This document shows, piece by piece, positions 24,677-35,465 of a stretch of 64,000 nt of DNA. Numbering within the stretch: the stretch's first letter is position 1; every line of letters starts with the position of its first letter. A program made the translations under genes and the position numbers. The notes below the pieces were generated by a model, which did no database searches, had not been told where the DNA came from, and saw nothing but the letters and a program-made list of their open reading frames with translations. Source of the stretch: Adiantum capillus-veneris (lineage: Eukaryota > Streptophyta > Polypodiopsida > Polypodiales > Pteridaceae); the NCBI GenBank assembly GCA_014529385.2, contig CM043961.1:16102478-16166477 (forward strand), written 5' to 3'.

Positions 24677-25910
24677 TCCAGGTGCCAAAGCCAACTTTAT
24701 CTCACCAGAGTTAGCTATGAAGCTGGGCATTAGAGCTGAAGAGATGGGGTACACGACAGAAGCAAGGTTGGCATGTCCTGGCAACTCAGAGTGTGTTACT
24801 CCCATTATTGGAAAGCTGCGTCTACATGTTCAGTCATATGTGGAAACAGAAGAGTTCTACATCATGCCGCTGGAAGGATGTGATGCCTTGTTGGGGATCC
24901 CGTGGATGTTCCAAGTTCATGGAGTCTTGGATGCCTACAACAAAAAGATCACTGTACACCATAGGGGCAAAACTCACATCTTGGATGTAAAGCTAAAAGG
25001 AGAGTATGTCCCTATTGTATCTGCTTCTGCTATCACTTTTGCAATAAAGAATCATCTTTCTGTGTACTCGATTTTTGCACGTTACGTCTCAGATAGTGAT
25101 CAGTCAAATTTATCTCTGTTAGATAAAGAAAGGCCAGCATTTTTGAAAAAGTTTAGTGACTGTTTTTCTGATTCATTACCGTCGCAATTGCCGCCAGAGA
25201 GACCTGAGGACCATCGGATAGATTTGGTGCCAGGGTGTAGCCCACCAAATAGACCTCCCTACAGGGTTAGTGCGGCGAAGCGGAAAGAGATTATGGGCCA
25301 GGTTGAGGAGTTATTAGAGAAGGGGCTGACTCGGCCTAGTTCTTAACCCTTTTGCTCCCCAGTGCTCCTAGTGTTGAAGAAGGATGGCTCATGGCACATG
25401 TGTATTGATTACCATGCGTTAAATAAGAATACTATCAAGAATAGGTTTCCTATTCGGCAAATTGATGATATTCTCTACCGTTTAGAGGGTGCTGCAATTT
25501 TCAGCAGGATAGACCTTAAGAGTGGGTACCATCTGATTCGTATAAGGCCAGAGGATGTGCACAAGACTGCGTTTAGAACGACATTTGGTCTTTATGAGTT
25601 TCTAGTGATGCCGTTTGGGCTAACAAATGTTCCTGCCACTTTCAACAAAATGATGGACCGGATTTTCCGCTCGCATCAACAGTTTGTTGAGACGTTCTTC
25701 GATGACATGATAGTCTATTCGAAGAATGAAGAGGAGCATAGGCGTCACTTGACCATTGTGTTCAAAGAGCTGCGCAGTCACAGGCTACTTGTCAATCCTA
25801 AGAAAAGTGAATTCTTCTTGGAAGAGATCCACTTTCTTGGCCACATAGTCTCAAAGGATGGTGTTAATGGATCCCGCAAAGGTGGAAGCTATTAAGACAT
25901 GGCAGACTTG
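24594..25910 (+). pseudogene. Gypsy-1 pol, part 1: aspartic protease and reverse transcriptase
   Basis: The protease region has FFDPGAKANFIS as its active-site D-x-G motif, then the MPLEGCDALLGIPW block. After a linker comes the RT entry LPPERPEDHRIDLVPG. An in-frame TAA at 25344-25346 splits the frame. The RT continues from 25362 with FSRIDLKSGYHLIRI, FLVMPFGLTNVPATF and the catalytic FFDDMIVYS, then LGHIVSKDG. The frame is lost just before LINE-B. On either side of the insertion the reading DLKTVHD resumes as KTVHDVKSFLGL, so the gene was continuous before LINE-B arrived. Confidence 0.93.
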
Positions 25911-25926
25911 AAGACTGTGCACGATG

Positions 25927-26288
25927 ATTTTCTTTAACTTGATTGCGACTTAGTGATACGCTCGCTGCTGCTGTTCGACACCCCCCCCCCCCCTCTTGCT
26001 GCGCCATCGCTACCCCCCCCCCCGGCGCCGCGCTGCCCCCCCCTGCTCGCCCGCCTGCTGCCCACCCCGTTTGCGCTGCTCGCCCACTGCCCCTGCCTGC
26101 TGCTCCCCCGTTCGCGCTGCCTGCTCGTTGCCTCCTGTCACGCCGCCCCCCCCCCCCCTGCTCTCCTTGTTTCCCCGAAGTTTTCTGCTCTTTGGCTTGT
26201 GCCGCACTGACTCCTTTGGGCAGTGCTCAGCGCATATAGTTGCAGATTCTCCCCGCCGTCAGTTCTTCCGCCACAGCAGTAGACACAG
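25927..26288 (+). other. LINE-B 5' UTR, C-rich
   Basis: C runs at about 25980-25993 and 26015-26023 with CTG/CGC-rich sequence, collinear in character with the LINE-A 5' UTR. Overlapping proline-rich frames are composition artefacts. Confidence 0.75.
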
Positions 26289-26697
26289 ATGGAGGCTCCA
26301 GCTCCGCCACAGAGGGACTCGTCCGAAGCCCCCTCGCCTGACCCCGCTGAGCCCACCATTCGACTTGCTCTTTCGCCGACAGAGCAAGCGAGCCTAGCCG
26401 CAGAGGTAGAGCGATTGCAGGCGACTTCTGTTATCTGCAAGGTTCTCAGCACTCGACCTAGCAGAGGAGAGCTGCGTGACCTTCTCCACGCCCGCCTTCT
26501 CGCAGAGGTGGACAAGATCTTGGACGTACAGATACTCGGACGCGGTTACTATCAGATCGAGTTTGAGACCTCCGAGATGGCGCCCAAGGTCATCGCCATG
26601 AGTCCACTGACCATCCGAGCAGCACGTGCCCACTTTCGACAGAGGAGCCATGGTTTCGACCCTGCTTCGGATGTTCTAGTAGAGAAGGCAGACATCC
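26289..26697 (+). pseudogene. LINE-B ORF1 N-terminal fragment (DUF4283-like)
   Basis: Starts at the ATG at 26289 with MEAPAPPQRDSSEAP and runs open through SPTEQASLAAEVERL and ILGRGYYQIEFETSE to VEKADI. The solo LTR interrupts it at 26698. This copy shows the intended N-terminus that is broken by a nonsense codon in LINE-A. After the LTR only about 20 bp of ORF1 remain (CCATCTCTGTCTGCTTTCC) before the deletion junction. Confidence 0.88.
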
Positions 26698-28172
26698 TGT
26701 CACCAGCGTGTGACAACTATCTATCCTTTTTGTTGATTTCTTTCTTATTATCTATTTACTTTCACTTTTTGGAAACACCCCTCGGGAAATCTAACTGCCC
26801 TGCATTGCATAGCTAGTGTGGAACTGTCCAGAGGGAGTCCAGGCCTGAGGGCAAGAGAGCACTAAGGTTAGATAAGGACTATGGTTAGCCAAGTGGGGTC
26901 ATTGACTAGCCAAAGTGAAATCCTTTGCTACAGAGGCTACATTTCAGTTCTGGATGTGGCCGCAATGTACAAAGAGGGTCGGATGACCTAGAAAGATACA
27001 ATGGCAGTATCTCCTAAAATTTAGGGAACTGCTATTTTGGGACCTGAAAATGTGTTGACGTCATTATCTCCGGAATGACAAGGGGAACATTTTCTTACTC
27101 TGCCGTGAAGTCAACTGGGCAACCGGTTGGGATATTTTTAGGCGACAACCCCGAAACGGGAAAATGCTTATAAATGTGCCAAGTGGCACCTTCTGGTGCA
27201 CTTGCCTCATGCAACAAGAAGTGGCCCTGAATTTTAAGCTGGGAGAGCCTCATTTTCAGTTTGGTCACAGGTTAAGAGCTATGGAGTGCTTGCTTTCCCT
27301 CTTATGCACAGTGCGGTGCCAGGAGCGATGCCCTGCACGCTACGCACTGCCCTCTCTCTCCCCTTTGGCAGTATGTTATGCCCCTCTAGTGGGCTCTTCA
27401 TTTGACCAATGTACAGTTGTGTGGGTTCATGCACGATTGCCGAGGCAAGAGCCTCTTGTACAGGTACTGGATTAGCTAGCGGCTAATCCCCCCTGCAGGT
27501 ACAGGTGAATTCGGAGAGGTTTCACGCCAGAAATCTCGTCCGATTCAAAGGGCAAGTAGCCCTACAGGTGCGGGAGCTCGAGGACTTGCTATGGATGCGA
27601 CCGGCACGCGAAATGGAGCCCAAAACAGTAAATTACAGCCTGCTGTGTATTTTTGCAGGTTTAGGGTTTTGGCCCTAAATGGACCCTAATACCCCCAGGA
27701 GGTTCGGGGACGCAAGGGGACCGCTATACAGGTGATCTGGCGCATTTTCAGGGCTGAAAACAGAGAATTCAGCGTGCTGCAGATTCTCGCCAGGTTTTGC
27801 AAAGTGCCTGTATGCGTCGGGAAAGTCGGCCAATGCGTGGGAATACTGACTGTGAAGGGTTCTAGTATAGTTATGCTGCCGAAATCAAGCCAGAACAGTC
27901 AAAATTCAGCCAAGGTTGTGCGGGGCAGCTTGGAAAGAACCACAGCGTATATTCCCTCTTTTAAAGAATAAAGAAATACCGAAAGGGCGCCTAAGTTAGG
28001 GGCCAATCTGGTGTCGGTCTTCTCATACAGGTGCATTCTAGCATCTGTATCCCATTCCCCTCTCTTGTGTCACTATGGCGCAGATAAAATAGACGACTAA
28101 TAATGGGTGAAAGCTAAATCAAGGTTTAAAGTAAAGTCTACCGCCCTTTTTGGATTGAACAGGCCGGTTACA
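26698..28172 (+). repeat. Solo LTR (1475 bp) in LINE-B, relative of the gypsy-1 LTR
   Basis: Begins TGTCACC, ends GGCCGGTTACA and is flanked by a perfect 5-bp duplication CATCC (26693-26697 and 28173-28177). From about 26990 it is clearly similar to the gypsy-1 LTR (TTAGGGAACTGCTATTTTGGG, GTCAACTGGGCAACC, AATAAAGAAATACCGAAA), but its first 300 bp differ. There is no internal region, so the element was reduced by LTR-LTR recombination. Read across it, the LINE sequence is continuous. Confidence 0.95.
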
Positions 28173-28195
28173 CATCCCCATCTCTGTCTGCTTTC

Positions 28196-30240
28196 CGGGT
28201 TTGCAGAGGTGATCGCTTCATGCTTACACGCTCGGTCAGACAGGGCTGTCCTCTTGCTCCTTTCCTCTTTCTATTCTATGCGGAGGCGATGAGCAGGTTT
28301 TTGGTGTCGCAACAGGTTGGTCTAGGGGGCTTAGCACTCCCTATTCGGGGAGATGAGCTACTGGACGCTGAGTTTACCGACGACTCAGCCTTGTACTTAG
28401 ATGGCCAGGAGGCCAACCTCCACAGGTGTGAGCAGGCTCTGGAGACCTTCTGTTGTGCATCGGGCGCACTAATCAACTGGAGAAAGACAGTGGCTTTCTC
28501 GGTTGGTAGTGCTCCTGCGCCAGATTGGATGCCAGGAGAGGGTTTCAAGTGGATTCCCCCAGGGACTGCAATTAGGTACTTGGGCTGTCAGGTTGGTTTG
28601 GACTTGTTTCTCCTGTCTATCAAGAGAAAGTTGTTACACTCGAGCTCAGCACGACTTTCTTTGGCTGGCAGAGTAGTAGTTGCCAACCAAGTGTTGTTGG
28701 CGACTATGTGGCACATCACTTCCTGCTGGATCTTCTCGAGTTCTTGTATCAGCAAGGTAGAGAGGCTGATCAGGAACTTCCTTTGGTCAGGACGTGACAC
28801 TCAAATAGCCAGAGCCAAGGTGGCTTGGCAGGTCATCACTCTTCCTTGTTCACAGGGAGGGCTTGGGATCATTGATCCAGCCAGCAGAGCAGAGCCCTTC
28901 TTGGGAAGTTCATCGTCAGAGGACTTCTTCCAGGTGAGGAGCCCTAGAAGGAGTTCTTGCTACAGCGGCTTCGTGCTATGGTGCCTCAGGCAGGAGGCCC
29001 TTGGCAGCCTTCGACCAGATGGATCTTTACAAAGATGCGCAGAGTTGGTCTGAGCAGGAGACTTGAGGACCGCTTCGCTGTGAGTTTGCTTCGATCTTGG
29101 GAGCACTTGCGGCGTGGCCTAGAGAACAGCCTACGTGCACGGAGGAGCGCCTACGACAGCCCCTCGTCTAGAACCCCATGGTTAGCACTCAGAGAGGCCA
29201 CTTGGTTGGTAGTTGGCCTCATGTTTCCTGGGGTCCCATGGCAGCAGGTCCATCGCGCTCTTTAGGTGACTGGCTAGAGTTTACAGGTTTGTCAGAGGAG
29301 GTATAGGGCCTTCAACTATAGGGCATGAGAGGGAGGACCTGTGTCATAGACCCTAACCCAGCAGCTCTGGAGACTGGACACTGGAGGCTGTGGGCTTGGG
29401 AGTGTTGTCCACTGGCACGAGTATAGTGGGATCCTGGTGAGTGGCTATGGAGGGATCCCTTCTCTTCTGCAGACCACCCAAGAGTCCCGTTCTTTCAGTA
29501 CACTATTCGATTGGGACGTCATATACTAGCAACACAGAGAGAGGCCGGACCCGCTGCAGCACCTCATTGGTAGAAGGAGGGTCTCACAACTGAGTTCTTG
29601 GCAGTTTTTTGGGAGAGGTTGTGGGACTCCAGACAGCCGAGGCGAGTCACCTTGTTTCAGTGGCTGGTCGCACACAGAGCTACAGCAGTCGGGAGCTGGC
29701 TAGTGCATAGTGGTCTCTGGGCCGCATGTGCAGCTTGTGACCACCTTGTGGAGAGTCAACGTCACTGTCTTTGGGACTGTCCCTCGGCCCAACAGGTGTG
29801 GCTACGAGTTCTTCGGCTCATGCCTGCTCTCTCCACAGCTCGACAGTACACTTGGGAGATCGACAGTACACTTGGCAGCTTGGTCCACCCTCTCAGGCCC
29901 GGCACTTCAGTTTGACCTATCTTCCACCAGCAGGATGATAGTGATGCAGGAAGGGCGACTACACTCCAACCTGCTACAGAGCTTACTCCACAGGAGTGGT
30001 GCAGTGAGAGAGAGGAGTGTTGGGAGCTCATCAGTGGCCTGACACTTTGGTTCATCTGGCGGGCCCGTTGCTTCCGCATCTTTGAGGCTCGCCCCGTGCC
30101 ACCAGCAGAGACTGTATTTTTGGCTAGAGCTGATCCACACTCTCAGAGGACAGCTCGAGGGACTATAGGGCAGCTCCGACCGCATGCGGGAGCGCAGAGA
30201 GGCTTTCCTTTGACTCTGGCGTCCTAGGCCTTTCTACACC
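28196..30240 (+). pseudogene. LINE-B ORF2 C-terminal half: RT palm/thumb and zf-RVT
   Basis: Entered by a deletion junction at about 28196-28206, it starts inside the RT at MLTRSVRQGCPLAPFLFLFYAEAM. The catalytic motif is changed: EFTDDSALYL, where LINE-A has EFADDSALYL. Next come FCCASGALINWRKT, LGCQVGLDL and SLAGRVVVANQVL. From about 28957 a second frame carries LSRRLEDRF. The zf-RVT region near 29600-29780 reads TLFQWLVAHRATA with CAACDHLVESQRHCLWDC. Frame changes near 28950 and 29270 disrupt it. It lacks the endonuclease. Confidence 0.9.
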
Positions 30241-30452
30241 ATGGTCCAGGGTGTACTCCGATGGCATTACCGACCACCTGTGTGGCTTTTCCCTCCCCCC
30301 ATTTCTTGATTTAGCCCCATTGTACATATGCTGGTTTTATCATTGGGAGAGTCTCCCACCATGGTTGTTGTAGCCCTCTCTTGAAGAGGTGGTTGTAGCC
30401 CTATGGGCAGTTTCAGTAACTAATAGATCTTTTTCTCGGAAAAAAAAAGACT

Positions 30453-31070
30453 GTGCACGATGTCAAAAGCTTCTTGGGATTATATTCCTACTATAGAAGG
30501 TTTATCAGGAATTTTGTAGAGATAGCATCGCCTCTTCACGCTTTGCAAAAGAAAGAGGTCACTTTCACATGGACCCAAAAAGAGATTTCAGCTTTTAGTC
30601 TCTTAAAGAAAAAGTTGACTTCAGATCCAGTAATTGTTTTGCCAGACCTCAGGAAGTCATTTGTGGTCGAGTGTGACGCATGTGGCAGTAGCATCGGAGC
30701 AGTGCTAATGCAAGATAGACGGGTAGTAGCTTATGAAAGCCGAATTTTGTAAGGGCCAGAGAAGAGTATGCAAGTCTATGATAAAGAGCTCTTGGCCGTG
30801 ATTCATGCGCTTTCTAGCTGGAAGCGCTACCTCTTAGGTGCTCATTTTGTTGTCCAAACAGATCATCAAACCTTGCGATACTTCTTGACACAATCAAAGT
30901 TATCCGAAAAGCATATGAGATGGGCAAACATTCTTTCCATGTTCCACTTCCAGATTATGCATGTGGAAGACAAGAAGAATGTTGTGGCTGATGCGTTATC
31001 AAGGAAGCCACAAATTTCAGTTGTGTCAATTCCTTATCATCATGAGTTAGATGACATTATTGGCCTACCT
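30453..31070 (+). pseudogene. Gypsy-1 pol, part 2: RNase H
   Basis: Resumes pol after LINE-B with DVKSFLGLYSYYRRFI. The RNase H has ECDACGSSIGAVL, AYESRIL, an in-frame stop at about 30750, YDKELLAVIHAL, TDHQTLRYFL and NVVADALSRKP. The frame ends with a stop right after DDIIGLP, where a deletion removes the integrase zinc domain. The integrase HHCC half that survives in gypsy-3 (HVPPYAGHR) is absent here. Confidence 0.92.
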
Positions 31071-31071
31071 T

Positions 31072-32343
31072 GAGGAGAGATGTGGATGCCTTTGTGCGAG
31101 CGTGCTGATTTGCCAAAAGGTCAAATTTGACAGGCAAAAGGCACCAGGGCTGTTACAACCACTGCCGATTCCAGATAAGCCATGGGAAAGCATTGCTATG
31201 GACTTTAACTTTGATCTTCCAAGAACGCCAACAGGGAATGATGGTATTTGGACCATTATCTGCAGGTTCAGCAAGCAGGCCCATTTTATCCATGTCAAGA
31301 AGAAGATAAAATCTGATCTGATGGCACGCTTATTTATGTACAATGTGTTTAAGTAGGATGGTATGCCACAATCGATTATCAGTGATCGTGATCCTCGCAT
31401 GACCAGTTTGTTCTGGAAAGGATTGTTTGAGAACATGGGCACTACGCTCAAGTTCTCATCTTCGTTTCATCCACAAACTGATGGACAGTCAAAAGAGGCT
31501 AATTCTACTGTCTTAGATCTGCTGAAATGCTATGTGTCAGATAATAAAGGCAAGTGGGAACAGTATTTGCCTATGCTTGAATATGCGAACAATAATACGG
31601 TGCATTCATCTAATGGCAAAGCACCTTTTGAGATTGTTGAAGGCGGTAAAAAGGTTCCTCCCATTTTCCATACAAAGGACAAGATCTTTGAGGAAGATCG
31701 ATATGTTGAGAACATATATGAGATGTATAGGAAAGTTAAATTTGCCTTGGAGAAGACTCGGGCAAAACAGAAAAAGGCTATTGATCGTCACCGTCGTGAA
31801 TTGTTGTTATCACCTGGTGATTGAGTTCTATTAAGGTTCAAAAAGGCAAGGTTAAAGAAGATAAAGGGAAAGGAACGGTTGTTTCCTAAGCTCAGTATGC
31901 ATTACTAAGGGCCTTTTCAAGTGCTTGACAAGATCAGCGATGTGGCTTACAAGCTGAAATTGCTTGATGCGTGGAAGATTTATAATGTGTTTCACGTGAG
32001 TCTTCTAAGACCCTTCGTGGGTGATGTGCCAGAAGATATGCCAGATGAGGATCAGCCAGAAGTTGAGGAACTTGATGAGATCCTAGTACCTGAGCAAGTT
32101 TTGGCACATAAGGACAGAAAAGTTTAAGGACAGGTTGCAAGACGTTATTTGGTGAAGTTCACGAACTATCGGCCTATGGATGCAAAGTGGATGGAAGAGC
32201 ATGAACTGTCAGAGTCACCAAATGTATTGCAGCTTTACCTTGAAGCCTTTGGGTTACAACCTACCTATGCCCCAACCCAACGTGTGCAAAGGAGGGGTAA
32301 TGATAGAGCTAGCACATCAAATGTACATATGAATTCACTGTAA
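31072..32343 (+). pseudogene. Gypsy-1 pol, part 3: integrase and chromodomain-like tail
   Basis: The integrase core keeps all three acidic positions: ESIAMDFNFDL, SDRDPRMTSLFW and GQSKEANS. A TAG lies between VFK and DGMPQSI (about 31354), and further stops are at 31822 and 31906. The GPY-like segment GPFQVLDKISDVAYKLKL precedes FHVSLLRPF. The tail has DEILVPEQVL, a TAA, then VARRYLVKFTNYRPMDAKW and MEEHEL, a chromodomain-like fold expected to steer insertion into heterochromatin. It ends at 32343 and is inactive through several stops. Confidence 0.93.
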
Positions 32344-32499
32344 TAGATGGAAATGACAAAAGTATGAAGATCTCATTAAGTCATTTGTATCTATGTGTAC
32401 GACCTTTCTTGCAGATACATGCGATGATAAGAGTGTTGATAGCACAAGATCATCAGTGGCGTGTATTTATGGTATGCAATAGAGGACGTTTGCGATTTC

Positions 32500-32509
32500 A
32501 AGAGGGGGG
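32500..32509 (+). other. Polypurine tract of gypsy-1
   Basis: AAGAGGGGGG sits two bases before the 3' LTR start TGTCACG. The mirror copy in gypsy-3 (62450-62464, minus) is the same. Confidence 0.9.
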
Positions 32510-32511
32510 TA

Positions 32512-33978
32512 TGTCACGCGGACGTGGCAACTGTTAACTATGTCACGAGGACGTGGCAACTGCTAACCTTAGTTGTTGGTTTCTTTCCAATGATTTTTGT
32601 TTTATTTTTGAGACCCTCTTTTTGAAGTAGCAAACGGTCGGACATTGTATGGCCAATGTGAACGGTAGTTTCACCCGCAGGCGGGAAGTGGTCGGCACTT
32701 GAATTCGTATAGTAAGAGGATGTCTAGGCTCAGAGCAAGATCATGTAGGTCCCCCCATCGCACTTAGCAAGTTGGTGGATACTAGGAAGTGAACTCAATA
32801 AAGGCATAAAGTCAAGGTGGGATCACCAATAGAAAGTATCCGACACTTCGGCCACATTGCATTTTTTGATGTGGTCCCAATGAGGATAGATGGTCAGATG
32901 ACCAGTGGGAGCCCAACGGAATCATTTCCTAAAAATTAGGGAACTACTATTTTGGGCCGTGAAATGTGTTCACGTCATTACCTTCGGTATGACCAGGGGA
33001 ACACTTTACAACTCTGCCGTGAAGTCAACTGGGCAACCAGTTGGGAGATTTTTAGGCGGCAACCCCGAAACGGAAAAAAGCTTGTGATTGCGCCAAGTGG
33101 CAAATTTTCCTGCACTTGCCTCATTCAAAACATTAGGCGCTGAATTTTAAGCTGGGCAAAGGCCTCATTTGGTTTGTCACGGGCTAAGAGCTATGGAGTG
33201 CTTTCTTTCCCTTTCATGTACAGTGTGGTGCTAGGAGTGATGCCCTGCACACTACACACTGCTCTCTCTCTCTCTCCCTTACGTGCCGTTATGTGATGCC
33301 CCACAAGAGGGCTCTTCATTTGACTGACGTATAGCTGTGTGGTTTCATGCTTTTGTGCTGAGGCAAGAGCCTCCTTGAGCAAGAACAGGGGTAGCTAGCT
33401 GCTACTCCAAAGCAGGCACCAGTAAGGGTCATAACCTCACCATACAGGCGCGAATCCAGCGTTGTGTATGCGCTGTAAATTGACTGTTTTTCAGCCGTAC
33501 AGACGCCAGAACCCTTGGGAATCGTGCCACATTGACAGAGGACAGACTGTTTGGGGCTGAGAACAGGGCAAGAACCAGTAAATACAGCGTGCTGAATTTA
33601 CAGTTTTTGGGCAGGAATCAGAGGGTATACACCAATGGAAGTGAGTTCTAGCAGGGGCATTGGTTTTGCGCAAGTTTTGGGGCTGTTATGCTGCCGAAAT
33701 TTGGCCAAATCAAGTAGTATCTAGCGAGATATAGGTAAAGGATTCCCAGGACTCTACTTTGTAATTTACCCTCTCAAAGAATAAGGAAATACCGAAAGGG
33801 GCGCCAATTTTGGGGCCTACAGGTTGTCGGCATTTGCTCAGGGCATTCTAGCTTCTGAGCCGTGTGTGTACTTAAGTGTTAATTCCCGTCACAGGTTTCC
33901 TTCGCACGTTCTCTCTGTGTGTCTAAAGTAAAAATTTCGAGTGAAAGCCAAAGCCTACTGCCCCACGGGCCGGTTTCA
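32512..33978 (+). repeat. 3' LTR of gypsy-1 (1467 bp)
   Basis: Starts TGTCACGCGGACGTGG, ends GGCCGGTTTCA, followed by CACAC. It is closely collinear with 21298-22748. Its first 60 bp contain two copies of GGACGTGGCAACTG. Confidence 0.95.
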
Positions 33979-33983
33979 CACAC

Positions 33984-35465
33984 AAAGCAAGATGGTGCTT
34001 CCAAATTCTACAGAAGATTTTTTTTTTTTCACCTACATGAACCTACAGATGGAAGCTATGGGGTTGGATGAAGAAGAAACCACAAGATAAGGTGGAGATG
34101 GAGGCGTTCATTTTTCCCTAAAAAACACAAAAACATGCTACTTGATGCTTTTTTGTTTTGCAAAGCTCTCTAAAATTCTCTTCAACGCTTGAGAATTTGG
34201 ATATGCAACAAAAGTCAAAGTTGATCCTCGACAAGCGTCTCGTCGCGAGCAGATTTTGATTCCAACAATTTTGAAGGGTTTTCAGCGGCATATTAGGGTT
34301 TTTGCATAAAATTTCAATATGTATAAAATTAATGTTTTTGGAAGCTCTTGTTATTTGTGTGCAGATAACAAGTTTTAGGAGCGACCAATAAGCATTTGGA
34401 GCATAGAACTGGACATACACTCTGTTGCAACGAGGAGAGCCAACTGTTTGATGAAAGGTAAGTTGAGAAATTGTTTGAAAATAGTGTTTGAAATTTGTAT
34501 ATTTTGGACCTGTATTGGTGTCAATTTGAGGTTGCTTGTTTTCATGCTGCTCTTGATAATGTCTGAATTTTTCGACTCCAATTAGGGTTTTCAGCGGCAT
34601 ATTAGGGCTTTTGCATAAAATTTCAATATGTATAAAATTAATGTTTTTGGAAACTCTTGTTATTTGTGTGCAGATAACAAGTTTTAGGAGCGACCAATAA
34701 GCATTTGGAGCATAGAACTGGACACACACTTTGTTGCAACGAGAAGAACCATCTGTTTGAAAGGTAAGTTGAGAAATTGTTTGAAAATAGTGTTTGAAAA
34801 TTCTATATTTTGGATCTGTATTGGTGTCAATTTGAGGTTGCTTGTTTTCATGCTGCTTTTGATAATGTCTGATTTATCGACTCAAACTTTCTTGAGACAA
34901 GTGTTCATGTTAGAACCTCTAAACGACGTAGACGGATAACTCTGGAAAGCTTAGGTGTAAAGCTAGAAACCTTTGTACGACGCAGACCGGTGGTCTGGGG
35001 GGGAGCCTCGCGATGCAAGCTACAGTCTGGGGAGCATTTGGTTGTATGAGTCCTCTAAACTCATGGCTTAGACCTCTTTAAGATATTTGCGGGGGGAGTG
35101 AGGAGGTAGTTGAATAATACCTTCATGCCTAAGACTCTTTGTCTAGGAGGAGTGTTCAGTGGTATTGTTTGTTTTTATGTTCTGTAACATGCATATGTAA
35201 GCATTTGTGTTGCATCGTGATGTGTCAACCACTGAACATTCCTACTTGGATGAGATTGCCTGGGTATCCAACTACAGTGCATCGAGACACCCCTTTAAAG
35301 ATCAGCGTTGTCTGGGTGTGATGGCTAATTTTGCTACGCCAGGATATCAAGAGCTTCGGTATGGAATGAGAAAGTTGAATGACCCTCCACATTGACCCTT
35401 GGACAATCTTGAGTTGTATTGCAGATATAATCACGGAAGATTACTCTTCTTTCAATAGAGAGGGA
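33984..35465 (+). other. Interior of element C, non-coding with exon-like duplicated blocks
   Basis: No gag or pol motif in any frame. It contains a tandem duplication (34275-34885) whose units carry splice-site-like signals, and a GC-richer stretch (34900-35130). It ends in ATAGAGAGGGA, a likely polypurine tract, just before the 3' LTR. The open stretch at 35207-35395 has no recognised domain. Confidence 0.55.
34275..34885. repeat. Tandem duplication of about 309 bp in element C
   Basis: AGGGTTTTCAGCGGCATATT starts at 34275 and again at 34584. Both units contain TTTGTGTGCAG, then about 95 bp beginning ATAACAAGTTTTAGGAGCG, then AAAGGTAAGTTGAG. That is a 3' splice-site-like and a 5' splice-site-like signal around an exon-sized block. 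The copies differ by scattered substitutions and a few short indels. Confidence 0.9.

Larger units (their letters stand above)
25927..30446 (+). mobile_element. LINE-B: family I LINE with internal deletion, inserted in gypsy-1 pol
   Basis: A 4520-bp element flanked by a 16-bp duplication AAGACTGTGCACGATG (25911-25926 and 30447-30462, the last shared with its poly-A tail). Both ends resemble LINE-A: 5' GCTCGCTGCTGCTG and C runs, 3' GATCTTTTTCTCGG plus A. It keeps the ORF1 N-terminus and the second half of ORF2 but lacks the ORF1 C-terminus, endonuclease and RT fingers. A solo LTR sits in its ORF1. Confidence 0.95.
21298..33978 (+). mobile_element. Gypsy-1: Ty3 chromovirus retrotransposon, interrupted by LINE-B
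   Basis: A 12.7-kb element with 1.45-kb LTRs flanked by a perfect 5-bp duplication CACAC (21293-21297 and 33979-33983). Domain order is gag with CCHC knuckle, aspartic protease, RT, RNase H, integrase and a chromodomain-like C-terminus. LINE-B (25927-30446) lies between RT and RNase H. Without it the element is about 8.1 kb. Several stops and frameshifts and loss of the integrase zinc domain show it is dead. The protein order and chromodomain place it among plant chromoviruses. Confidence 0.95.
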
